Shown: in pieces, positions 7,314 to 14,364 of the stretch
How positions within the stretch are numbered: the stretch's first letter is position 1
Layout of the letters: the number at the start of each line of letters is the position of its first letter
NCBI GenBank assembly: GCA_003483885.1
Contig: DMXI01000403.1
Span: 1 to 30,497, forward strand
DNA from: Microscillaceae bacterium
GTDB lineage: Bacteria > Bacteroidota > Bacteroidia > Cytophagales > Microscillaceae
DNA length: 30,497 nt
Direction: 5' to 3'
Made by a program: the position numbers and the translations under genes
Notes under the pieces: generated by a model
The model's database searches: none
What the model saw: only the letters and a program-made list of their open reading frames with translations
Told to the model about the DNA's origin: nothing

Positions 7314-7988
7314 ATGCTTAGTTTAACCGAAGAAGATTACCTAAAAGCTATTTATCAACTCTCTGAAAATCAGGAAGAAAAGGGAGGGATTAGTACCAAT
7401 GAAATTGCCAAAAAAATAAATATCAGTGCTGCTTCAGTAAGCGACATGATCAAGAAATTGTCGCAAAAAGAAATGGTTCATCATATGAAGTATAAAGGGG
7501 TTACATTGACCGAACAAGGGCGCCAAATTGCGATTAATTTGGTGCGGAAGCATCGGTTGTGGGAAACCTTTTTGGTACGTAAACTTAACTTTACCTGGGA
7601 CGAGGTACATGCCATTGCCGAACAGCTCGAGCATATTCAGTCTCCTATGCTGATCCAGCGTCTGGATGAGTTTTTGGAGTTTCCGGCCTATGACCCTCAT
7701 GGAGACCCTATCCCCAATGCTAAAGGAGAAATTCTCCAACGAAAAAAAATCAACTTACAAGAAGCTCCTCTCAAGCAACCATTCAAAGTACTGGCAGTAG
7801 AGGAGGGGGATCCGCTATTTCTCAAGCATCTCAACAAACTCAATATCAACATTGGTACGGTCATTACCATATTGGATAAGGTAGAATACGACGAATCACT
7901 CGAGATTCGGGTCGATGAATCCACTACACCTTTGATGATTTCTCAGAAAGTAGCTCAGTATATTTTTGTAGCTGAAGGGCAACGTTAA
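7314..7988 (+). CDS. DtxR/MntR-family metal-dependent transcriptional regulator
   Basis: The protein is about 224 residues from the ATG at 7314. A TTG at 7299 is in frame but gives an atypical extension, whereas LTEEDYLKAIYQL is the usual family N-terminus. A winged helix (about 5-70) is followed by the dimerisation/metal domain and a C-terminal SH3-like FeoA-type domain (about 150-224). Candidate metal ligands by alignment with DtxR are D8, H80, E84, H99, E103, E106 and H107. A glutamate (E103) stands where DtxR has Cys102, as in MntR, suggesting Mn(II) sensing. It is divergent from crtI, so control of the carotenoid operon is possible but unproven. The SUKH gene follows 20 bases downstream. 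Confidence 0.9.
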   Translation: MLSLTEEDYLKAIYQLSENQEEKGGISTNEIAKKINISAASVSDMIKKLSQKEMVHHMKYKGVTLTEQGRQIAINLVRKHRLWETFLVRKLNFTWDEVHAIAEQLEHIQSPMLIQRLDEFLEFPAYDPHGDPIPNAKGEILQRKKINLQEAPLKQPFKVLAVEEGDPLFLKHLNKLNINIGTVITILDKVEYDESLEIRVDESTTPLMISQKVAQYIFVAEGQR

Positions 7989-8008
7989 ACCTGTAAATAT
8001 TAGCTAAT

Positions 8009-8692
8009 ATGGAACTTGTTCATTCTTTTCCTGCATTGAATGTTGAAAGCTTGCAAGCACTTGAGAAAACGCTCAGTGATAGATTTGACTATCCTGCTTT
8101 GCCAGAAGATTATAAACAGTTTTTATTGAAAAATAATGGTGGTTATGTAGAGCCTGGATACGGCAATGGTAGTGAGGAGCCAACTCAAGAAGTAGTGTTT
8201 GAAACGCCTTTGCATTGGGCCAAAGATAATAACAGGCCAGTAACTCCCTCACTTATTGCTTTTTTTGTGGTATGGCTTCCCGAATTGATGAATGAAGATG
8301 AAGTGACTAATTGGGATATCTATGAATTGCTAGCTTCTAATGAACATTCTAAGTTTGATTTTGATGTGCTTCCCGACCGCATGATTTCTATTGCCAAATG
8401 TAGTCATCCCGAAGCGGCCGATATGTTGTGTTTGGGCTTAGACGATCGTGATTTTGGGGTAGTATATTATACCTATGACAAGTGGTATTATCCTGGTAAG
8501 TTTCACGGAGATTATTACGATAAAGCCACTCAACATATCTTAGACAAATATCAGTTGGAGAGCGAACAAGACATAGACGAAGATACTGAACAAGGCAAAA
8601 AAGCTATTTTTGAACTCGAAAGGGTTCCTTTTGTAAAAGTAGCAGACTCATTTGGTGATTTTTTGAATAAGTGTCGTATTCAAGCATTTTGA
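8009..8692 (+). CDS. SMI1/KNR4 (SUKH) family protein
   Basis: The 227-residue soluble acidic protein has the SUKH-type N-terminal block: PALPEDYKQFLLKNNGGYVEPGYG (about 30-53) fits the LP..y..fl...NGg pattern. In bacteria this superfamily includes many immunity proteins against polymorphic toxins, and also housekeeping or unknown members. No toxin, VgrG, PAAR or contact-dependent system gene is visible nearby, so an immunity role is only a possibility. It lies 20 bases after the metalloregulator gene and may be co-transcribed. The C-terminal part (about 185-227) is highly charged and of unknown role. Confidence 0.75.
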   Translation: MELVHSFPALNVESLQALEKTLSDRFDYPALPEDYKQFLLKNNGGYVEPGYGNGSEEPTQEVVFETPLHWAKDNNRPVTPSLIAFFVVWLPELMNEDEVTNWDIYELLASNEHSKFDFDVLPDRMISIAKCSHPEAADMLCLGLDDRDFGVVYYTYDKWYYPGKFHGDYYDKATQHILDKYQLESEQDIDEDTEQGKKAIFELERVPFVKVADSFGDFLNKCRIQAF

Positions 8693-8699
8693 GATAAGC

Positions 8700-8815
8700 C
8701 TATTGTTTAAATAAAATAATAATAGCCCCAATCTCAGTCAGCACAAGAATAATACGGCGATAGTGTTGATCCTTGATGTTGCGTACCAGCTACACTCCGA
8801 TAAAGGCAAGGCATG
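8700..8815 (-). pseudogene. Decayed 3' fragment of a second TauE/SafE permease gene
   Basis: Read on the minus strand, this stretch encodes a C-terminus ending in IGAIIILFKQ and a stop. The intact TauE/SafE gene at 9575 ends the same way. The preceding residues (LVRNIKDQHYRRIILVLTE) align with LIRAIKDQYYRRLILILTG of the intact copy. An in-frame TAG and a one-codon gap interrupt the match further upstream, and homology ends against the stop of the DUF6090 gene. Many differences are synonymous or conservative, so the copy was probably a functional paralogue before decay. No 5' part of this gene is seen in the window. Confidence 0.85.
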
Positions 8816-8822
8816 TCGATAA

Positions 8823-9503
8823 TTATTTTTTAGTAGAAGGCATTTCTTTCTTGATCCTTTTTAACAATGTATCAATCAGGGTGGTTTGAATACGTTGATT
8901 GAGATAGCCATAGGTGGTGATTTGATCTTTAACCAGGTTAACGAGTGTCGGGTCTTTTAATTTTTGTTTTACGAGTTTAGCATCTGCCAAGTAGGTAGTG
9001 TCACTCGGAAACTCTTTTTGTAAATATTGGTGTAGGTCTTCGTTGACAAACTTTTTATGGCCTTCAGATATCTCTTGATAGAGGGCATAATATACCTCGT
9101 AGTAGTTTACAATATTGTAGCGAAGCACATCGTTTGGGATAAGCCCTAATTTTCCGCTATACTTAAGGTTGATGTACTCAGCATTCATTTTGTAATGCCT
9201 GAATGCGTGGTTGAGATGAAAGTAGAGAGAGTCCAGATGATCTTTTTTATCGTAATAGATGATATCCTTGAGGTATTTGCGACTATGACTTAGTTGTTTT
9301 TTGAATTGATTGAGCACAAATTTTTCGGTTCGTAAATCTGTAGCAATTCGTTTAAGCGATTGTTGACTATCTTCCTCTTTTTTTCGCTGCTCATTCCAAT
9401 TATTTAATAAAATAGCAATAAAAATACCTGCTACCACAATAACAATCTCAGCCAAATAATAGAAGAGAGATCTTGTCAATTTTTTTTTGTTTAAAATGCC
9501 CAT
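8823..9503 (-). CDS. DUF6090 family single-pass membrane protein
   Basis: The 226-residue protein has a short basic N-terminus and one membrane helix (about 15-35, in a YYLAEIVIVVAGIFIAILLNNWNE context). This is the hallmark of the DUF6090 family found widely in Bacteroidota. The remainder (about 40-226) is charged, helix-rich and probably periplasmic. The function of the family is not known to me. It lies between the TauE/SafE fragment and the intact TauE/SafE gene on the same strand. Its stop codon lies almost against the fragment, so an insertion or deletion event involving this gene may have produced the present arrangement. Confidence 0.8.
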   Translation of the reverse strand: MGILNKKKLTRSLFYYLAEIVIVVAGIFIAILLNNWNEQRKKEEDSQQSLKRIATDLRTEKFVLNQFKKQLSHSRKYLKDIIYYDKKDHLDSLYFHLNHAFRHYKMNAEYINLKYSGKLGLIPNDVLRYNIVNYYEVYYALYQEISEGHKKFVNEDLHQYLQKEFPSDTTYLADAKLVKQKLKDPTLVNLVKDQITTYGYLNQRIQTTLIDTLLKRIKKEMPSTKK

Positions 9504-9574
9504 ACTTTTCTAATTCTTTTCCAAAAATTAATAACTAGTTGACAATGATCTTAGTTATTTTCACAAGATTGATC

Positions 9575-10348
9575 TTATTGTTTAAATAAAATAATAATGG
9601 CTCCAATGCCAGTTAAAATGAGTATCAAGCGACGATAATATTGATCTTTGATGGCACGAATAAGCCTTATGCCCACCACAAAGCCCAATAATACAAATGG
9701 CATGAGTAGTATATTAAGCTTGAGCGTATCCCAGGTAATGGTATGCCAGGCAAAAATATGGAAGGGAAGTTTAAACAGATTGATGATAAAAAATAGCCAG
9801 GCTGCGGTACCAATAAAGTGGTTTTTGGGAAGCCGCATGGCCAGGAAAAACAAATTGGTAAAAGTGCCTGCAAGATTCCCAATCATGGTTGTAAAACCCG
9901 CCATCAAACCCATCAAAATCGCAAACCACCAACGATCAGGGACTTTTTTGTCTTTTTTACGACTCCACCAATACATCATCAATACCGTAGCCAGAATGAT
10001 GACCGCCATCATTTGTTTGAAAAGCTTTTCGGGCAAATCTTTACCTACCCAGGTACCAATGACTACCCCCACCATCATAGCTGGCAATAATTTTTTGAGA
10101 TAACGCCATTGGGTGTGTCGGTTGTAATAAATAACGGCACAAGTATCGCCTATCAAAAGCCAAGGAAGCAGGATACCAGTAGAGGGTTTACTCCCAAAAA
10201 CTAAGGCTAAGAGGGTTACGATGATAATTGAGATACCCTTAAGGCCGGATTTGGAAATACCCAAGGTAAAAATGGCCAGTCCTGCCAACAACCAGGAAAA
10301 CCAGTCAATTTGAAAATGGGATGGTAGATCGAAGAGCGTAAGCAGCAT
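9575..10348 (-). CDS. TauE/SafE family sulfite/anion exporter-like permease
   Basis: The protein is about 257 residues from the ATG at 10348 (MLLTLFDLPSHF). An upstream in-frame TTG at 10387 would add 13 residues but is less likely. About seven or eight hydrophobic helices are visible. Family features include the ISKSGLKG motif near the first helix and a second-half GNLAGTFTNLFFLAMRLPKNHFIGT stretch typical of TauE/SafE (formerly DUF81). The family exports small sulfur-containing or organic anions across the inner membrane; the substrate here is unknown. A decayed paralogue of its 3' end lies about 750 bases downstream, on the other side of the DUF6090 gene. Confidence 0.88.
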   Translation of the reverse strand: MLLTLFDLPSHFQIDWFSWLLAGLAIFTLGISKSGLKGISIIIVTLLALVFGSKPSTGILLPWLLIGDTCAVIYYNRHTQWRYLKKLLPAMMVGVVIGTWVGKDLPEKLFKQMMAVIILATVLMMYWWSRKKDKKVPDRWWFAILMGLMAGFTTMIGNLAGTFTNLFFLAMRLPKNHFIGTAAWLFFIINLFKLPFHIFAWHTITWDTLKLNILLMPFVLLGFVVGIRLIRAIKDQYYRRLILILTGIGAIIILFKQ

Positions 10349-10413
10349 GTTTTGAGGGTTGATGCACAAAAGCTGGCAAGTAAGCAAAAGATAGGTTAAT
10401 CTAACAACTTAAA

Positions 10414-10450
10414 TTGTTGAATTTTCAGGTTTCTCAAGCGTTTAACTTTG
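10414..10450 (+). promoter_or_regulatory. Candidate promoter of the 195-residue membrane-anchored protein
   Basis: TTGTTG (10414-10419) is followed after 23 bases by TAACTTTG (10443-10450), matching the TTG / TAnnTTTG architecture of Bacteroidota. It would give a leader of about 100 bases. Spacing is at the long end of the usual range. Confidence 0.35.
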
Positions 10451-10559
10451 TTGAGTTTGACTTTACGCTGGTGCAAGGATAGTATACGACATCCTCCTGG
10501 TTAATTTTTACGTACTTGATTAAGAAGTTTAGTGATCAAATTTATAATAATAAGTAAAC

Positions 10560-11147
10560 ATGGATATTTATACTTGGGTGATGTTAGGCTTGTGCATAAT
10601 TTTGGGAGGCCTTTTGGTATCATATAATGGTAAAAAGCACCAAATCAAAAAACTATCATCACTTTGTCAAGGCTTGGATATTGGTTTTCAAGAAAGAAAG
10701 TATGTATGGCAGGCTGTAGCACTCAAAGGCCAAATGCAAGACTTACCGGTGAAAATATATTTTGCGTATCAACAAACTAGCCGCACTTACAAATGTGTGA
10801 CCCGTGTAAAACTCACCAAGCGAGTTTGGGATTTGAGGATTCATAGAGCCACCAAAATTAGTCTACAACGCTCTGATTTTCAAACATCTGATGATATAGT
10901 AAATAAACATTTCCTGCTGAAATCCAGACAGACTAAAAAGGCTCGTCGTTTCCTGAAAGATCCACAGGTGATGACGACCCTCAAGCAACTGGTTTCTAAT
11001 TTTAGGTTAGGTGATAAGATAATATTTCGTGGAAAATATATTTACTACTACACAGATACCAATGTTTCCGCGCAAAAAAAAGCTCGATTTTCGAACACAA
11101 TCCAAATACTATTGAGTTGGAGTCAACAGCTTAATAAAGGAATTTAG
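10560..11147 (+). CDS. Unknown membrane-anchored protein
   Basis: The 195-residue protein has an N-terminal hydrophobic helix (about 4-22, VMLGLCIILGGLLVSY) and then a basic, probably cytoplasmic domain rich in Lys/Arg with alternating beta-like segments. I do not recognise the family. The layout, an N-terminal anchor followed by a domain with an FAYQQTSRTYKCVTRVKLT strand pair and a C-terminal helix, is only loosely like other single-pass Bacteroidota unknowns. It is alone on its strand between the TauE/SafE gene and the AAA+ ATPase gene. Confidence 0.75.
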   Translation: MDIYTWVMLGLCIILGGLLVSYNGKKHQIKKLSSLCQGLDIGFQERKYVWQAVALKGQMQDLPVKIYFAYQQTSRTYKCVTRVKLTKRVWDLRIHRATKISLQRSDFQTSDDIVNKHFLLKSRQTKKARRFLKDPQVMTTLKQLVSNFRLGDKIIFRGKYIYYYTDTNVSAQKKARFSNTIQILLSWSQQLNKGI

Positions 11148-11376
11148 GTAAGTATATATAATTAGACTGTTTTGTTGGTAAGCTGCTGATTATAAATATA
11201 TTATACCTTCAAAAATGTTTTTAGATTCGTAATTGATGTTAAAAAAGCCAAATAGCTAAAGGTTAGCAACTAACGCCTATCAAGTGCTACTAACAACTAA
11301 AGATAGGATAGCTGATAGGCAAGAGCCAAAAACTAAAAATCAGTGGTTGTCAGTTACTGTAAACTAAAAAACTCCT
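11148..11376. other. Gene-free spacer of ACTAA-rich low-complexity sequence
   Basis: The spacer between convergent genes is A/T-rich and packed with short variants of CTAAC/AACTAA/CTATC. It contains an 8-base inverted repeat GCCTATCA (11275-11282) / TGATAGGC (11313-11320) with a 30-base loop. No convincing T-run terminator, promoter or coding sequence is seen. Confidence 0.5.
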
Positions 11377-14124
11377 CTACATAGGTGGCTGAATACCCAA
11401 TTCTTGGAATGCAGGTAATATATGCGGAGTATAGGCAATCATTTTGGTGCCATCCTTCAAAGCGTATTCGGCTGCTTTTTCCATAATCGATAACATTTGC
11501 TCAAAACTCCATCCAGGCAGAAAACGAGCCATGTACCCAGCCGTATCAGCCCGGGCATAGCGGTAGCCTTGAGGAGGGGCTTCTGCCCAATATTTAGGGG
11601 CACTTTTCCAACTTGGAATAATTTTCTTTTTGCGCTCCCAGGCTTCTTTCTTCTTGCGTTCCCGCTCGATGTGTTCTTGTCGCATCAGACTCTCTATTCC
11701 CAGAGTTTTTTCCATTTCGGTAATGGCTGGGTTAAGAAAACTACCTGCAGTAAGCTCTGTTTCACCTTGTTCGTCGGCTTTTTCTATAGACATTTTTACT
11801 ACCCATTGGGCTATTTCGGCACTTACGCCATAAAATTCGGCCAAGCCCTTGGCAGTAGACTTGCTGGCATATTTGTATCCTTCAGGCAAAAGCTGGTTCC
11901 AATAAGCCTCGGCTTCTTTTTTACCCATTACTTTCCCCAAACTAGTAGGAGGCTCTTTGAGTGCAGCCAAAATCTCTTTTTGGGTCATTTCTTTCTTGAC
12001 CTCTTTCTTTTTCTTGGTTGCTTTCCCTGTTTTACTTTTTGTGGATTTGGTTTTTACGTCGGTTTGTTCTCCTTCTTTTTGCTTTGAGGCTGCTTGTAGC
12101 TTACTTAAATCTACTAATTGAATGGTTTTACCCGATCTTTCTTCAGGAGTCAGTTCATCAATGTTCACCGAATCATCTGCTTCGATGGTATTGGCTTTGT
12201 TTTTGGCTTGTTCGGCCTCGAGCAATTCATAAATTTTGGCTTGAATTTTATTCCAGTCCAGGTTACGACCTGCACATAAATCCCGCAGTACCACTTCTAT
12301 TCCTTCTTTGAAAGGTATGTGGTTGTAAGCGCCTCCTTCCCAACGACGCTTTACCTTTTTGATGAGATCTTTGATATCACTTTCGGATAGTGTGACCGAT
12401 TGGCTCAGAATTCTGGGTAAATAAGTAGGGATATACCGCCAACGACTTGGCAAAGAGCGTTCCCAGAGCAACTCTTGTTGGAAAATCTGTTCATCTATTT
12501 GAGCCAGGCTCATCAAATCCTGAGGACGGGTATACACTTTTCCAATTTTGATTAACTCCGATTTAAGGGGTTGCTCTATGTAAGCTTCAAAATCCAAAAC
12601 CGTCTGACTGTCAGCATGTGCCATAACCGTAGCCCGCTTCATGATGTTGTTGATTTGGGCACCAGTAAGCGCAAATTTTTCGGCCATTACCCTTGGAAAG
12701 TTATCCGCAGGAAATTCGTATTTGGCTGGACAGTAGTTCTTCCACAGTTTGGTACGTTCGTCGGCATCGGGTGGAGGTACGTGAATTTGTACATTGATAC
12801 GACGGTGAAAAGCCGGGTCAATATTTTGCTGAAAGTTGGTGGCTAAAATAATCAGGCCAGGAAACTTTTCTACTCTTTGGAGTAAGTTTGATACATCAAG
12901 GTTGGCGTATCGGTCTTTGCTGTCATTTACTTCAGAACGCTTACCCAAAATGGCATCAGCCTCATCTATAAACAAAATGCTTGGTTTTCCTTTCAGCCAT
13001 TCGATGGCTCGTTGTAATTCGTCAAATACTTTGTTGATGTTTTGAGAAGTTTCACCAATGTATTTAGAAACTACTTCGCTCATTTTGAGCTGGTAAGTCA
13101 CCAATCCGGTATGTTTGCCAATGGTAGTAGCAATGAGGGTTTTACCAGTACCTGGTTCTCCGTGTAATAAGGCAATAAATCCTTTGCGAAAGCCACTACT
13201 GGATGCTTTATCCGCAAAATAGTCTTGGCCTACTTTGGCAATGGCAATGAGTTCTTTGAGTTCGTGTCGGGTTTGGGATTTGAGCACTAAATCCTCATAA
13301 GCCAACGAAGTATCGAGTTTTTCCAGAGGCAAATCCTGGTTATCTTCGGGTAGGGGCATAGCACCACCCAAAAAGTATTGCCAAATGCTAGGTTTGAGGG
13401 AAATCAGGAGGTTTTTCCATTCATCGCTGGCTTCGTTATACCCCGTAATGCGGGATTGTAAGCTTACCATCTCTATGCCCCAATTGGTGATTTGGGTTTG
13501 TTGGGAACGAAAATAACGCTGATAAATGGTATGTTTTTTAAGATCAACTCCCCCTAAGATATAAAACAATGTTTGCATAGTAGGAATAAATCGTCGCCCA
13601 TTGCTTTGGACTTGCCCTCCTACAAAGATGTTGACCAAGGGGTGTTTGAGCATTTCAAGAAATGATAAAAACAAGGCATCATTCAAGCTTAAGGCCATCA
13701 CGGTAGCAAATAACAAACGCTCTGATTCTTTCTCTATCAAATGATTGGACTCTAGCCATTGGTAATAGTTACTCTCCTGAGGTAATTCGGGAATTTGAAT
13801 AGGATTGGATTTAAAATCTCTAAGCGTCATAAAATCACGAAAGTCATTTTTGCCTTCCTGGTTTTTGTAACGACACCACACAATCTGTAACCACCAATTG
13901 AGTTCGAGGTAAATGGCTTTGAGATGGGGATCAGAAACATTGACGGTATCCATGACCATGGACCCAAAATAGCGTTTGATCAAGGCTTGGCGCTGCTTTT
14001 GGGGAGCATCGCTTAAGTCTTTAGCAAGGCTATTTTCATTCACTTGAGCCTGTTTTTTCTTAGATTTCTGACTATTAGCGTTTTTCTTTTTTTGATTATC
14101 AGAAGCTTCCTGAAAATCTGCCAT
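11377..14124 (-). CDS. Large AAA+ ATPase with three C-terminal repeat units
   Basis: The 915-residue protein starts with a Lys/Gln-rich low-complexity segment (10-45), followed by a helical domain of unknown family (about 50-270). A classical AAA+ module (about 285-520) has Walker A GEPGTGKT (322-329), Walker B ILFIDEAD (383-390), sensor 1 ATN (428-430) and arginine-finger candidates R441/R442. Beyond it come a possible divergent repeat (about 553-617), a Lys-rich linker (about 640-715) and two clear repeats at about 741-809 and 845-911, built on YW....P.GY.YA...TA....A. I do not recognise the C-terminal unit. The AAA core resembles CDC48/FtsH-type remodelers, so it probably remodels a protein substrate in the cytoplasm. 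No obvious partner gene lies beside it. Confidence 0.88.
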   Translation of the reverse strand: MADFQEASDNQKKKNANSQKSKKKQAQVNENSLAKDLSDAPQKQRQALIKRYFGSMVMDTVNVSDPHLKAIYLELNWWLQIVWCRYKNQEGKNDFRDFMTLRDFKSNPIQIPELPQESNYYQWLESNHLIEKESERLLFATVMALSLNDALFLSFLEMLKHPLVNIFVGGQVQSNGRRFIPTMQTLFYILGGVDLKKHTIYQRYFRSQQTQITNWGIEMVSLQSRITGYNEASDEWKNLLISLKPSIWQYFLGGAMPLPEDNQDLPLEKLDTSLAYEDLVLKSQTRHELKELIAIAKVGQDYFADKASSSGFRKGFIALLHGEPGTGKTLIATTIGKHTGLVTYQLKMSEVVSKYIGETSQNINKVFDELQRAIEWLKGKPSILFIDEADAILGKRSEVNDSKDRYANLDVSNLLQRVEKFPGLIILATNFQQNIDPAFHRRINVQIHVPPPDADERTKLWKNYCPAKYEFPADNFPRVMAEKFALTGAQINNIMKRATVMAHADSQTVLDFEAYIEQPLKSELIKIGKVYTRPQDLMSLAQIDEQIFQQELLWERSLPSRWRYIPTYLPRILSQSVTLSESDIKDLIKKVKRRWEGGAYNHIPFKEGIEVVLRDLCAGRNLDWNKIQAKIYELLEAEQAKNKANTIEADDSVNIDELTPEERSGKTIQLVDLSKLQAASKQKEGEQTDVKTKSTKSKTGKATKKKKEVKKEMTQKEILAALKEPPTSLGKVMGKKEAEAYWNQLLPEGYKYASKSTAKGLAEFYGVSAEIAQWVVKMSIEKADEQGETELTAGSFLNPAITEMEKTLGIESLMRQEHIERERKKKEAWERKKKIIPSWKSAPKYWAEAPPQGYRYARADTAGYMARFLPGWSFEQMLSIMEKAAEYALKDGTKMIAYTPHILPAFQELGIQPPM

Positions 14125-14261
14125 AGAGTGGTAGTTTAGTTTTAACTTGCAAGTAGCGAAAAATCAGGCAAACTTTGTACAAGTTTTGTGCGAAAAACTA
14201 CAATTCGCCCATTTTTACGATTTAGAAGCTAAAATATTGAAAAATAACGCCTTTTATCTGA

Positions 14262-14284
14262 TGGTTATGAGTTGCTTATAACCA
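14262..14284. repeat. Short inverted repeat upstream of the AAA+ gene
   Basis: TGGTTAT (14262-14268) and ATAACCA (14278-14284) form a 7-bp stem with a 9-base loop, 138 bases upstream of the AAA+ start. It could be an operator or chance; nothing else supports it. Confidence 0.25.
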
Positions 14285-14313
14285 GAAGTAATCCCTATTT
14301 AAACAGGTAAAAA

Positions 14314-14352
14314 TAGGTAAGTATGATTCAATCATATATCCATACTTACCTA
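14314..14352 (-). terminator. Rho-independent terminator of the S9 peptidase gene
   Basis: Perfect 12-bp arms TAGGTAAGTATG (14314-14325) and CATACTTACCTA (14341-14352) enclose a 15-base loop. On the minus strand the stem is followed at once by TTTTT. It lies 12 bases after the peptidase stop. Confidence 0.8.
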
Positions 14353-14364
14353 CAAAATAGTTGG

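Noticed and set aside
9648..10103. 151-codon plus-strand frame opposite the TauE/SafE gene
   Set aside because: Shadow of a membrane protein gene with a clear family match on the other strand.
11497..12311. Plus-strand frames of up to 196 codons opposite the AAA+ gene
   Set aside because: Phe/Leu-rich antisense of the Lys/Glu-rich C-terminal region; no independent signals.
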